From: Sphingobacterium sp. | Lineage (GTDB): Bacteria > Bacteroidota > Bacteroidia > Sphingobacteriales > Sphingobacteriaceae | DNA length: 35,883 bases | NCBI GenBank assembly: GCA_030146225.1 | Contig: JASLCA010000293.1 | Coordinates: forward strand, 1 to 35,883 | Direction: 5' to 3' | Part shown: piece by piece, positions 1 through 8,414 of the stretch | Position numbering within the stretch: position 1 is the stretch's first letter | How the letters are laid out: each line of letters begins with the position of its first letter | Made by a program: the position numbers and the translations under genes | The notes under the pieces: generated by a model | What the model saw: the letters and a program-made list of their open reading frames with translations, nothing else | Database searches by the model: none | What the model was told of the DNA's origin: nothing

Positions 1-1413
1 CTTGTAGCCGATGTATTTTCTGCAAATGGGATCCAAGTATACCTTTTTGAAGAGCTTAGACCAACTCCAGAGCTATCCTTTGCCGTACGCCACTTTGGCT
101 GCCAGGGCGGGGTAATGCTTACCGCATCCCATAATCCCAAGGAATATAACGGCTACAAAGCCTATTGGAATGATGGCGGTCAACTCGTAGCCCCTCATGA
201 CGAAGGGGTAATTAAAGAGGTAAATGCAATACAATCCGTTTCGGAAATAAATTTCACCCGAAAGGATGAAAATATTGTACTCGTTAAAGCGGATTTCGAC
301 AAAATTTATATAGCTGCGAATAAAGCCCTTAGCATCAATCCTGCTGCTGTGGCTGCACAAAAGGATTTAAAGATTGTCTTCTCCCCTATACATGGCACGG
401 GCATAACCATTGTCCCCGAAATGCTTCAGGCATGGGGCTTTGAAAATGTGAACATCGTTGCTGAGCAGGCTCAGCCGGATGGAAACTTCCCTACGGTTAT
501 CTACCCTAATCCAGAAGAAGAGGATGCAATGTCCATGGCTAAGCTAGAAGGTCAACGCCTGGATGCAGACATCGTCTTTGCTACGGATCCCGATGCAGAC
601 CGTGTAGGGGTTGCGGTAAAAAACAAGCAAGGCGAGTTTCAACTATTAAATGGCAACCAGATAGGCAGTCTTTTAATCTATTATGTGCTTTCTTCCAAAA
701 AAGAATTAGCAGCGCTAAAAGCCAACGATTATATAGTCAAAACCATTGTGACCTCCAACCTGATGACAGATATCGCAGATAGTTTTGGCGTAAAAAGCTA
801 TGAAACCCTAACGGGCTTTAAGTTTATCGGGGAGGTTATGACTGCTCTTGAAGGCAAAGAGAACTACTTAGTCGGAGGTGAGGAAAGCTATGGCTTCTTG
901 GTGGGCGATCTCGTGCGGGACAAGGATGCTGTTAACTCCTGTGCTTTTCTAGCCGAAATGGCCGCCTACTATAAACAGCAGGGCAAAACGGTTTTTGATG
1001 TTCTTTTGGAACTCTACGAAACTTATGGCTGCTATCAAGAAAAGCTTATCTCACTGACTAAGAAAGGCAAGGCTGGGGCAGAGGAAATTCAGCAAATGAT
1101 GCAAGAGCTGCGTGCTAACCCGCCGCAAAGCCTAGGGGGCATTGCAGTAAAAGAGATTCGAGACTACAATAACAGTAAAAGTCTGCTCCTTGCAAATGGC
1201 CTGCTAAGCGATATCGCACTGCCACAATCGGATGTACTTCAATTTATCACAGTAGATGGGGATGTAATCTCTGCTCGCCCCTCAGGTACCGAGCCTAAGA
1301 TTAAATTTTATTGCTCAGTTAAAGAACCCTTAAAAGCTGCCGCAGATTATGCTCAGGTGGCAACTAAGTTAACGGAAAAGGTAAGCCGAATTATGGCCGA
1401 CATCGTAAAATAA
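1..1413 (+). CDS. Phospho-sugar mutase (phosphoglucomutase/phosphomannomutase family), 5' end cut by window
   Basis: The frame is open from base 1, so the gene begins outside the window; 470 residues are visible, and relatives of about 570-580 suggest roughly 100 are missing. The alpha-D-phosphohexomutase signatures are all present and in order: the catalytic phosphoserine loop TASHNP (fragment residues 41-46), the Mg-binding loop DPDADR (196-201), the sugar-recognition motif GGEESYG, and the C-terminal phosphate-binding loop RPSGTEPK. The enzyme interconverts hexose 1- and 6-phosphates in the cytoplasm and feeds glycogen and cell-wall sugar pools; the length and GEESYG motif favour the PGM2-like group over GlmM. 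The NUDIX gene starts 6 bases after the stop, so the two are probably co-transcribed. Exact sugar preference cannot be read from sequence. Confidence 0.95.
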   Translation, partial: LVADVFSANGIQVYLFEELRPTPELSFAVRHFGCQGGVMLTASHNPKEYNGYKAYWNDGGQLVAPHDEGVIKEVNAIQSVSEINFTRKDENIVLVKADFDKIYIAANKALSINPAAVAAQKDLKIVFSPIHGTGITIVPEMLQAWGFENVNIVAEQAQPDGNFPTVIYPNPEEEDAMSMAKLEGQRLDADIVFATDPDADRVGVAVKNKQGEFQLLNGNQIGSLLIYYVLSSKKELAALKANDYIVKTIVTSNLMTDIADSFGVKSYETLTGFKFIGEVMTALEGKENYLVGGEESYGFLVGDLVRDKDAVNSCAFLAEMAAYYKQQGKTVFDVLLELYETYGCYQEKLISLTKKGKAGAEEIQQMMQELRANPPQSLGGIAVKEIRDYNNSKSLLLANGLLSDIALPQSDVLQFITVDGDVISARPSGTEPKIKFYCSVKEPLKAAADYAQVATKLTEKVSRIMADIVK

Positions 1414-1419
1414 AAAGCT

Positions 1420-1962
1420 ATGGAGAAATGGACTATCTTGGACTCAAAATACCTGGTTCAACGCCCTTGGGCAACCCTACGCGTAGACAAGCTGCGCATG
1501 CCCAATGGCAATATCAAGGAGGAGTACTACGTCTTGGAATACCCTTCTTGGGTCAATATGATCGGCATTACGGACCAAAACAACATCTTATTTGTTAGAC
1601 AGTACCGCCATGGAGCAGCCCAGATCTTTTTAGAACTCCCAGCCGGTGTCGTAGAAGATGGCGAAGATCCAGCAGAAGCTGCTAGACGAGAGATGCTAGA
1701 GGAAACGGGCTTTGCCTTTGACAGTATAGAAAAGATTGCAGAGCTTTATGCCAACCCTGCCACCAGCGGAAACATTACACATACCTTTCTCCTAAAGGGC
1801 GGAAAGCGAGTACAAGCACAGATGCTGGACAGCTCTGAAGACATTGAGGTTGTGGAGATGAGCGTAGCAGAAGCTAAAGAAATCTTATTCAGCAATAAAA
1901 TCGGACAGGCACTGCATACAGCCGCTTTGTTTTATGCATTCCAAAAATTAGGTATAAGCTAA
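1420..1962 (+). CDS. NUDIX hydrolase, ADP-ribose pyrophosphatase-like
   Basis: A 180-residue protein with a perfect Nudix box from G76 to F98 (G-x5-E-x7-REMLEETGF), which binds the catalytic divalent metals. The upstream segment with VRQYRHGAAQ and LELPAG is typical of the ADP-ribose/ADP-sugar diphosphatase branch, so hydrolysis of ADP-ribose or ADP-glucose to AMP and sugar phosphate is the likely reaction. It lies 6 bases behind the sugar mutase, which would suit a nucleotide-sugar housekeeping role. A hairpin with a T run at 1989-2021 ends the unit. Substrate is inferred from the family only. Confidence 0.9.
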   Translation: MEKWTILDSKYLVQRPWATLRVDKLRMPNGNIKEEYYVLEYPSWVNMIGITDQNNILFVRQYRHGAAQIFLELPAGVVEDGEDPAEAARREMLEETGFAFDSIEKIAELYANPATSGNITHTFLLKGGKRVQAQMLDSSEDIEVVEMSVAEAKEILFSNKIGQALHTAALFYAFQKLGIS

Positions 1963-1988
1963 TTTAAAGCGAACAATATTCCATTATG

Positions 1989-2021
1989 ACGGCAGTATTC
2001 CAAAATTTACTGCCGTTTTTT
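1989..2021 (+). terminator. Rho-independent terminator after the NUDIX gene
   Basis: Nine-base perfect stem ACGGCAGTA (1989-1997) with TACTGCCGT (2008-2016), a 10-base loop and six T residues at 2016-2021. It ends one base before the -7 element of the next gene, so the terminator occupies the upstream half of that promoter. Confidence 0.75.
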
Positions 2022-2022
2022 G

Positions 2023-2030
2023 TACCTTTG
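2023..2030 (+). promoter_or_regulatory. Bacteroidota -7 promoter element (TACCTTTG)
   Basis: Exact match to TAnnTTTG. The ATG of the downstream gene lies only four bases after it (2035), so transcription would start at or very near the start codon. No TTG is seen at the -33 position, which falls inside the terminator hairpin. Confidence 0.6.
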
Positions 2031-2034
2031 TAGC

Positions 2035-3348
2035 ATGGCAAGAGAAATTTTTGAAACAAAAAGAAAAGCACTGAAAATCAATTTGAATGCAGATATCTAC
2101 GGCACCTTTGCCGAGATTGGCGCAGGACAGGAAGTTGCACGCAACTTCTTTGAGGCTGGTGCCGCTTCTGGAACCATCGCTAAATCTATCTCTGCCTACG
2201 ACATGGCCTTTAGTGATGCCATCTATGGGGAGGAGGAAACAGGCCGCTACGTTAGTCGCGAAAGGCTTACAAAGATGCTCAACCATGAGTTTGGCCTGCT
2301 TACCGAACGTCTGCATGGGGAAAAGTATGAATCCAAAAAATTCTTTGCCTTTGCCGACACCGTAACCACCCTAAACTTTACGAAGACCAATGAGCCTCAT
2401 GGCTGGATAGGCATCCGATTTCAAAGTGAAGTCGATGGCCCGACCAATGATATAATTGTGCATGTCAGACTCCTAGACAGTGACTCTAGATTGCAGTCTA
2501 AAGTCTTGGGTATTCTCGGTGTAAACTTAATCTTTGCTTCCTACTATTATGCCAACAATCCACAGATAATGATTGAGTCCTTGGTGGACAATCTTTCGGT
2601 AGGCTCTGTAGAGATTGACTTGGTCAAGGTATCAGGCCCTGTATTCGAAAGTGCCAATGAGCGCCTGCTAAATCTATACCTGATTGCAAAAGGCTTCGCT
2701 AAAGCGGCTATCTTCCGCCCAGACGCCAAGGCAGCGCAGATCAAAGATTATTTATACAAGAAAAATATTATTATCCTACGGACCAAGTATCGTCAAAAAT
2801 CAAATCCAAACTTTGACTTATTTAATTTAGCCGTAGAACAATTCCGCAAGAATACGGGCGCCCTACCAGAAAACACAGTCGTATTGATTGAAATCCTAAT
2901 GGGCAATGTATTAGATGAAGACAGTAAAATTACAGATGAGGACTTAAACTACTTTGCAGAACGCGCAGAGTACCTATGCTCTACGGGCAACAATATTATG
3001 GTTTCCAATTTCCGCCGTAACAATCACTTGGCAGAATTTGTAAAGAGCTTTAAGCCACAGCATGTGGGCATTGCTACCAATGCTTCAAACCTTAAGAACA
3101 TCTTTACCTCGGATAATTACAACAAGGAAAACTATAGCAACGAGTTGTTATCTTATATTTCGGGGATGTTTAGCAAGGACGTCAAGCTTTATGCTTATCC
3201 CTATTTAGACAAGAAGACCAACAGCATTATCACCACGAAAAACATGCCTGTATCACCTGAAGCTCAACCATTATTTGACTTCCTGATACAAAATAGCTAT
3301 ATCGTAGACATTGAAAACTACGATGAGAAATTTGTTAAAACGGTTTAA
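2035..3348 (+). CDS. Conserved Bacteroidota protein of unknown function
   Basis: A 437-residue soluble protein without signal peptide or membrane segment. I chose the ATG at 2035; the in-frame TTG at 2020 lies inside the terminator/promoter. The N-terminus contains a striking conserved-looking stretch (YGTFAEIGAGQEVARNFF, then SGTIAKSISAYDM). I have a vague recollection that relatives are sometimes auto-labelled nicotinate-nucleotide adenylyltransferase, but no HxGH nucleotidyltransferase motif is present, so I do not accept that name. It has its own promoter and a bidirectional terminator, so it is a single-gene unit. Function cannot be stated from sequence. Confidence 0.85.
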   Translation: MAREIFETKRKALKINLNADIYGTFAEIGAGQEVARNFFEAGAASGTIAKSISAYDMAFSDAIYGEEETGRYVSRERLTKMLNHEFGLLTERLHGEKYESKKFFAFADTVTTLNFTKTNEPHGWIGIRFQSEVDGPTNDIIVHVRLLDSDSRLQSKVLGILGVNLIFASYYYANNPQIMIESLVDNLSVGSVEIDLVKVSGPVFESANERLLNLYLIAKGFAKAAIFRPDAKAAQIKDYLYKKNIIILRTKYRQKSNPNFDLFNLAVEQFRKNTGALPENTVVLIEILMGNVLDEDSKITDEDLNYFAERAEYLCSTGNNIMVSNFRRNNHLAEFVKSFKPQHVGIATNASNLKNIFTSDNYNKENYSNELLSYISGMFSKDVKLYAYPYLDKKTNSIITTKNMPVSPEAQPLFDFLIQNSYIVDIENYDEKFVKTV

Positions 3349-3384
3349 TAAAAAAAGGTCTGCAATGTGCAGACCTTTTTTTAT
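3348..3384. terminator. Bidirectional terminator between convergent genes
   Basis: Perfect 17-base arms (3348-3364 and 3368-3384) around a 3-base loop ATG. The GC core is GGTCTGCA/TGCAGACC and it is flanked by seven A and seven T residues, so it can end transcription from both strands. Confidence 0.9.
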
Positions 3385-3399
3385 GGGTAGCCAAAGCTA

Positions 3400-4224
3400 T
3401 TATAAATATTTCTTAAAGATGGAATACATAATCTTTAAATCTTGCTCATTTAAGTTGGCGTTAGCTGTCTCTTTCTGAATGTAATGTATCTTAAAGGCTT
3501 TAATAGCAGCCTCTAGATTCTTAACATCATAGCCAATAATACGCAGTGCCAATCTCGGATCAAAATCCACTGGTGGCGTCTCTAAAACCTCATCATACCA
3601 GTAGCCAAACCCCTTATCCGCTAGCACCTTCCAAGGGAAGCGCGAAGGGTCGTTTTTACGCGTTGGCGCATAATCCATATGCCCGATAAAGTTGGCTTGT
3701 GGAATCTTATAGCTATCCTTTAAGTATTGCAATAAAGCGACTAAGGCATTTACCTGTGCTTCAGGCCAAGGATCAGTCGTCCCATTATTGTCCAGCTCTA
3801 TGCCTATGGATGAAGAGTTTAAGTCCGTATCATTACCCCAGCGCCCAGCGCCTGCATGGTGTCCGCGGTATAAGTCATTAACCATCTGCACAATCTCTCC
3901 GTTTCTACCGATCACATAATGGGAGCTTACTCCAGCTCTTACGCTATGGAAAGTCTTCACCGTTTGTGCCAAAGAATCCTGAGCTGTATGATGAATCATT
4001 ACGTAGTTAGGCTTGCGCACCCCAAAGTTTATGGAGGCAATCCATTCCTTATTTTGAGCAGCTATCTTTTCGATCTGTCCTTTTACAGGGGCTTCTGCAT
4101 ACAGCCCTGCAAACTCCTTAGCTTTTTGCTTATAGACTTTTTCAGTAGCGGCATACTTGCCACCCCCACATGCCGATAGCAGCAATGCGGCAGCCATTGG
4201 GAAGATATAATATAGTTTTTTCAT
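3400..4224 (-). CDS. N-acetylmuramoyl-L-alanine amidase, lipoprotein (Amidase_2/AmiD-like)
   Basis: With the start at 4224 the protein begins MKKLYYIF and has a lipoprotein signal ending LLLSAC (Cys19), so it is probably anchored in the outer membrane. A longer frame to 4311 exists but puts 29 residues before the signal peptide and overlaps the DUF1080 gene. The Amidase_2 zinc site is recognisable: IHHTA (His78/79), GHMDYAP (His182) and DPSRFPW (Asp192), with Glu143 in IGIELDNNG. The enzyme would cleave the bond between MurNAc and the stem peptide in peptidoglycan turnover. It follows the DUF1080 gene by about 76 bases and may share its transcript. Confidence 0.9.
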   Translation of the reverse strand: MKKLYYIFPMAAALLLSACGGGKYAATEKVYKQKAKEFAGLYAEAPVKGQIEKIAAQNKEWIASINFGVRKPNYVMIHHTAQDSLAQTVKTFHSVRAGVSSHYVIGRNGEIVQMVNDLYRGHHAGAGRWGNDTDLNSSSIGIELDNNGTTDPWPEAQVNALVALLQYLKDSYKIPQANFIGHMDYAPTRKNDPSRFPWKVLADKGFGYWYDEVLETPPVDFDPRLALRIIGYDVKNLEAAIKAFKIHYIQKETANANLNEQDLKIMYSIFKKYL

Positions 4225-4300
4225 CATAATCGTTTTCTCAAAAATACAAGCTTTCATGCATATTTCAGCATGTTTAATAGAAATACCGCAGCAAGACGAT

Positions 4301-5044
4301 CTAAAGTGCATCTACAATATGTTCAGGCAGTATATAGCCTTCATCCAAAGAAATAACCTTCAGCTTCCGAAACTCAATCCTGGCCCCCTCGGCTTCCAGA
4401 CATAAATAGCCCTTACGTTGTGAAGATTCCCGAATACCATTTACAAACTTTCCATTTACCGAAAGCTTAATGGTTCCATCTACACAGACCACCGTATACC
4501 TATTCCACTCCCCCGCAGCTAGGCATCTATTCTCAATAGACTTACTTCTAGTACCTCTGGCATTGTCGGGCAAGGTCTTCGTCTTTCCCGCTCCAAATAG
4601 CTCTCCATGCACATAGGCGATAGGCGCTGGCTTACCATCAACCTGGTTTTGGTTTACCCAATCCAGCTCTAGCATTTGCACTTCTACACCACTAGGCAAG
4701 CGATTATGCGCCTCCGGCTGGGCATCACACCAGACAAAGATGCCAGAGTTTCCTCCCTGTTCCATATGCCGCCATTCCACCTCGAGTATAAAGTTCTGAT
4801 ACATTTTCTCGGATCGTACCACGCCTATAGGCCAACCCTTTCCGATAAGCTTGTCACCATCCTTATACCAAGTGGTATCTGTGGTATTGACATTAATCCA
4901 GTTTATGGCTTCTCCCTGCACGCCAGCTAAGGCATCCCCAAATGCAACTTCCTGACCAAAGTCAAATAAGCGCTGCTGCGCATGACCAAAGCCACTCATT
5001 AAGACGAGAATTAACAGACAAGAGAACAATTTAATTTTACGCAT
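4301..5044 (-). CDS. DUF1080 protein, 3-keto-disaccharide hydrolase family
   Basis: A 247-residue protein with an N-terminal signal peptide (MRKIKLFSCLLILVLMSG, cleavage near GHAQQ). The body is a single concanavalin-like beta-sandwich of the DUF1080/PF06439 family: DTTWYKDGDKLIGKG, a segment with EVEWRHMEQGGNSGIFVW, and the C-terminal GYLCLEAEGARIEFRKLKV are typical. Characterised relatives hydrolyse 3-keto-glycosides produced by an oxidoreductase. No Gfo/Idh oxidoreductase is in the window, but a secreted isomerase-like protein of the type often associated with this family is encoded at 10192. A six-base inverted repeat (TTTAGG/CCTAAA, 5050-5066) and a near-match -7 element, TATTTTAG (minus strand, 5069 to 5062), precede the start. 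Confidence 0.85.
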   Translation of the reverse strand: MRKIKLFSCLLILVLMSGFGHAQQRLFDFGQEVAFGDALAGVQGEAINWINVNTTDTTWYKDGDKLIGKGWPIGVVRSEKMYQNFILEVEWRHMEQGGNSGIFVWCDAQPEAHNRLPSGVEVQMLELDWVNQNQVDGKPAPIAYVHGELFGAGKTKTLPDNARGTRSKSIENRCLAAGEWNRYTVVCVDGTIKLSVNGKFVNGIRESSQRKGYLCLEAEGARIEFRKLKVISLDEGYILPEHIVDAL

Positions 5045-5065
5045 GATTGTTTAGGTTTCCCCTAA

Positions 5066-5103
5066 AATAAAAAAACTCCTGCGATTTACATCACAGGAGT
5101 TTT
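5066..5103 (-). terminator. gcvP terminator
   Basis: Read on the minus strand, a nine-base stem (5094-5102 with 5073-5081, core CTCCTG/CAGGAG) with a 12-base loop is followed by a long T-rich tract. It lies 24 bases after the gcvP stop and about 20 bases before the DUF1080 start. Confidence 0.85.
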
Positions 5104-5126
5104 CCAATTTTTATAATTTGCTGCGA

Positions 5127-8000
5127 TTAAGCATCAATATATTCTTCAATAGAAGGGCATGAACAGATTAATGTTCTATCACCTTGGGATTCGTTTACAC
5201 GACCTACTGATGGCCAGAATTTGTTGGTCTTCAAGTATTCCAATGGGAAAGCTGCCGTTTGGCGTCCATATGGTCTATCCCATTCATCAGCCGTAACCAC
5301 AGCTGCTGTATGAGGTGCATTTTTTAACACGTTGTTCTTTTGATCCAACTCCCCAGCTTCAACTGCTGCAATCTCTTGACGAATAGCAATTAATGCATCA
5401 CAGAAACGGTCCAACTCAGGCTTAGACTCAGACTCTGTAGGCTCTACCATTAATGTACCCGCCACAGGGAAGGATACGGTTGGTGCGTGGAAGCCATAAT
5501 CCATTAAACGTTTTGCAATATCTGCCACTTCAATGCCTACATTCTTAAAGCCACGACAATCTAAGATCATCTCGTGCGCACAACGACCATTCGCACCTGC
5601 ATACAATACAGGGTAGTGGTTTTCTAGGCGAGCTTTAATATAGTTTGCATTTAAAATTGCGGTCTTGGTCGCCGTAGTTAAGCCCTCGCCGCCCATCATC
5701 GCAATGTATGCGTAGGAGATAGTCAAGATAGATGCAGAACCGAATGGCGCAGCAGAAACTGCGGAGATACCATCCTCACCAGACACCTCAATAACCTCAT
5801 GGTTTGGCAAGAAAGGCACTAAATGTGCTGCAACGCCGATAGGTCCCATACCTGGGCCACCACCACCATGTGGAATACAGAAGGTTTTATGTAGATTTAG
5901 GTGACATACGTCAGCTCCAATAAAGCCCGGGCTAGTCAGACCAACCTGTGCATTCATATTGGCACCGTCCATATACACCTGCCCACCATGCTTGTGAATA
6001 ATTTCACAAACCTCAATAATGGATTCCTCAAAAACACCATGTGTCGAAGGATAAGTAACCATTAGGGAGTTCAAGTTCGACGAATACTCTTCAGCCCTAG
6101 CCTTTAAGTCTACCATGTCGATATTTCCGAACTCATCGCACTTCACGACAACCACCTTAAGGCCTGCCATAGAAGCAGAAGCCGGGTTAGTACCGTGTGC
6201 AGATGCAGGAATCAAACAGATATTACGCTCAGCTTCTCCACGGCTATGGTGATAAGCACGGATAACCATCAAGCCAGCATATTCACCCTGTGCACCAGAG
6301 TTAGGCTGGAAAGACATTTTAGCAAAGCCTGTAATTTCTGACAACCAGTCGTTCAGCTCATTGATTAACAACATGTAGCCAGAAGTCTGATCTACTGGAG
6401 CAAATGGATGCAAGCCTCCAAAATGCGCCCAAGTTAAAGGAAGCATTTCAGTTGTAGCATTCAGTTTCATTGTACATGAACCCAATGGAATCATCGAATG
6501 ACATAAAGATAAATCTTTAGCCTCTAATGATTTAATATAACGTAACATCTCACTCTCGGAGCGGTAATTATTAAAGATTGGGTGCGTTAAGTAAGCCGAC
6601 TGACGTACAAGATCTACTGGAATAGAACTGCTAAGCTCCTTTGCCATATCAGCTAAGTCTACCTCGGTAAAAGTTTTCCCTATCACCTTTGCAAACACCT
6701 TAACAATCGTTAAGATATCTTCAAATGAAGTTGTCTCATCGATAGAGATGCCTACTACATCTTCATTGTAGAAGAAGTTTAATTCATTGTCTAAGGCTTC
6801 GCTTTTCAGTCCACCCATATATTCACCAACCTTAATACGCAAGGTATCGAAGTAAGCTTTGTTTGTCTGCTCATAGCCCAAGGACTGCACTGCTTTATCC
6901 AATAACTTGGTTAAGTCATTGATACGACAAGCAATATTCTTCACGCCTTCTGCACCATGATAAACGGCATAGAAAGAAGCCATAATAGCTAACAATGCTT
7001 GTGCAGTACAGATGTTGGAAGAAGCTTTATCACGGCGGATATGCTGCTCACGGGTCTGTAAAGCCATACGCAATGCATAATTGCCATTGGAATCAGATGT
7101 TACACCGATAATACGACCTGGGATATTACGCTTATAAGCATCCTTTGTAGCAAAGAAAGCTGCATGTGGACCACCAAAGCCCATTGGAACACCAAAACGC
7201 TGGGAGTTTCCAACCACGACATCAGCTCCCCATTCTCCTGGAGGCGTTAATAAAGTTAAGGACATTAAATCCGCAGCCACACAGATCGTAATATTCTTTT
7301 CAGCAGCGGCACTTGTAAATGCACGGTAGTCAGCTACCGAACCATCTGCTGCTGGGTATTGAATAAATGCTGCAAACACATCATCAGTCAAGTTTTCAGC
7401 CTCAATATCCGCTACGCGAATCTGAACCCCAAAAGGAACTGCACGAGTTTGTAACACGTCTAATGTCTGTACATAGATATTTGGCGTTACTAAAAAGGTG
7501 TTTGCCTCTTTATTCTTACGCGCATTGTACAACATAAACATACCTTCAGCTGCGGCAGTTGCCTCATCCAATAAGGAAGCATTCGCAATCTCTAAACCAG
7601 TAAGGTCACAAACCACGGTCTGAAAATTCAACAATGCCTGTAAACGACCTTGTGCAATTTCAGCCTGATAAGGCGTATACTGTGTATACCAGCCTGGATT
7701 TTCTAGTACATTACGCTGGATCACAGTTGGCACCGTAACATCATAATAACCCTGTCCGATATAAGACTTAAAAACCTTATTCTTTTCGGCAACCTGTTTT
7801 ACCTTAGCTAAATAAGCTTTTTCGCTTAATGCTGTTGGCAAAGACATAGGCTTCTTTAATCGAATTTGGCTAGGAACAGTTTGCTCCATAAGTTCATCCA
7901 ATGTTTGTACCCCTAAATAGGTCAACATTTCTTGCGCTTCATTGGAACGAGGTCCATTGTGGCGATCTTCAAATTTTTCTTGATAAAATACGTTACTCAT
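5127..8000 (-). CDS. gcvP: Glycine dehydrogenase (decarboxylating), P protein of the glycine cleavage system
   Basis: A 957-residue single-chain P protein. It decarboxylates glycine on pyridoxal phosphate and passes the aminomethyl group to the lipoyl arm of GcvH. The PLP lysine is Lys705 in HLNLHKTF, followed by the glycine-rich loop HGGGGPGMGP; the N-terminal half carries the degenerate aminotransferase copy (YTPYQAEIAQGRLQALLNFQ). Length matches the family. I start at 8000 (MSNVFYQEKFEDRHNGP), because FxxRHxGP is the usual N-terminus; an in-frame ATG at 8027 would add nine residues. The other glycine cleavage genes are not nearby, as is common in Bacteroidota. A -7 element lies at 8090-8097. 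No tandem glycine aptamer is apparent in the leader. Confidence 0.98.
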   Translation of the reverse strand: MSNVFYQEKFEDRHNGPRSNEAQEMLTYLGVQTLDELMEQTVPSQIRLKKPMSLPTALSEKAYLAKVKQVAEKNKVFKSYIGQGYYDVTVPTVIQRNVLENPGWYTQYTPYQAEIAQGRLQALLNFQTVVCDLTGLEIANASLLDEATAAAEGMFMLYNARKNKEANTFLVTPNIYVQTLDVLQTRAVPFGVQIRVADIEAENLTDDVFAAFIQYPAADGSVADYRAFTSAAAEKNITICVAADLMSLTLLTPPGEWGADVVVGNSQRFGVPMGFGGPHAAFFATKDAYKRNIPGRIIGVTSDSNGNYALRMALQTREQHIRRDKASSNICTAQALLAIMASFYAVYHGAEGVKNIACRINDLTKLLDKAVQSLGYEQTNKAYFDTLRIKVGEYMGGLKSEALDNELNFFYNEDVVGISIDETTSFEDILTIVKVFAKVIGKTFTEVDLADMAKELSSSIPVDLVRQSAYLTHPIFNNYRSESEMLRYIKSLEAKDLSLCHSMIPLGSCTMKLNATTEMLPLTWAHFGGLHPFAPVDQTSGYMLLINELNDWLSEITGFAKMSFQPNSGAQGEYAGLMVIRAYHHSRGEAERNICLIPASAHGTNPASASMAGLKVVVVKCDEFGNIDMVDLKARAEEYSSNLNSLMVTYPSTHGVFEESIIEVCEIIHKHGGQVYMDGANMNAQVGLTSPGFIGADVCHLNLHKTFCIPHGGGGPGMGPIGVAAHLVPFLPNHEVIEVSGEDGISAVSAAPFGSASILTISYAYIAMMGGEGLTTATKTAILNANYIKARLENHYPVLYAGANGRCAHEMILDCRGFKNVGIEVADIAKRLMDYGFHAPTVSFPVAGTLMVEPTESESKPELDRFCDALIAIRQEIAAVEAGELDQKNNVLKNAPHTAAVVTADEWDRPYGRQTAAFPLEYLKTNKFWPSVGRVNESQGDRTLICSCPSIEEYIDA

Positions 8001-8089
8001 TTTTACGCTTAACTTTTTGACCAGCATAGCCCTAACACCTATATATTCATCATTTAGAAGCCGGACTATTTCCTATACTTTTGAGAGGG

Positions 8090-8097
8090 CAAAGATA
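8090..8097 (-). promoter_or_regulatory. -7 promoter element for gcvP (TATCTTTG)
   Basis: Exact TAnnTTTG on the minus strand, about 90 bases upstream of the chosen gcvP start. No TTG sits at the expected -33 spacing, so the assignment rests on one element. Confidence 0.45.
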
Positions 8098-8401
8098 CGC
8101 TTTTATCAGCTAATAAACATGTAACAAAAGACAGGTTAAGCAGGAAAAGAAAAAACAAACGATTGCAAGTTTTTAAGACGGCTTCCGCAAAGCCTTAAAC
8201 CACACAAATGCAGCAGTTTCCATGGCGCTTAACAGGGATTAAGCAGCAACTAGTCGCCTTCCAGACGAGCTATTCCCTGCGCTCAAAATTTGATTAAGCA
8301 GCAGCACAAGACGGTGATATGCAGCAATTGTAACAAGCAAAGCCAGCAAACAAAGCCGCTATTAGCCGCCTCTACTTAATGTGATATCGCCTGAAAATAT
8401 G
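8098..8401. other. Gene-free divergent spacer between gcvP and gltX
   Basis: About 300 bases with no plausible coding frame. It holds two copies of GATTAAGCAGCA (8237-8248 and 8292-8303), a hairpin GCTTAA/TTAAGC (8227-8244), and an alternative longer fold pairing CAGGGA (8233-8238) with TCCCTG (8274-8279) around an inner TAG-TCG/CGA-CTA helix. The two folds exclude each other because CAGGGA is the loop of one and an arm of the other. Neither predicted mRNA includes this segment. A small RNA is possible but unproven. Confidence 0.3.
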
Positions 8402-8409
8402 TAGTTTTG
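8402..8409 (+). promoter_or_regulatory. -7 promoter element for gltX (TAGTTTTG)
   Basis: Exact TAnnTTTG ending five bases before the gltX ATG at 8415. The arrangement is the same as at 2023-2037 and predicts a leaderless or almost leaderless transcript. Confidence 0.55.
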
Positions 8410-8414
8410 TAGTT

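Noticed and set aside
8001..8089. Glycine riboswitch in the gcvP leader
   Set aside because: The leader is under 100 bases and lacks the tandem aptamer structure.
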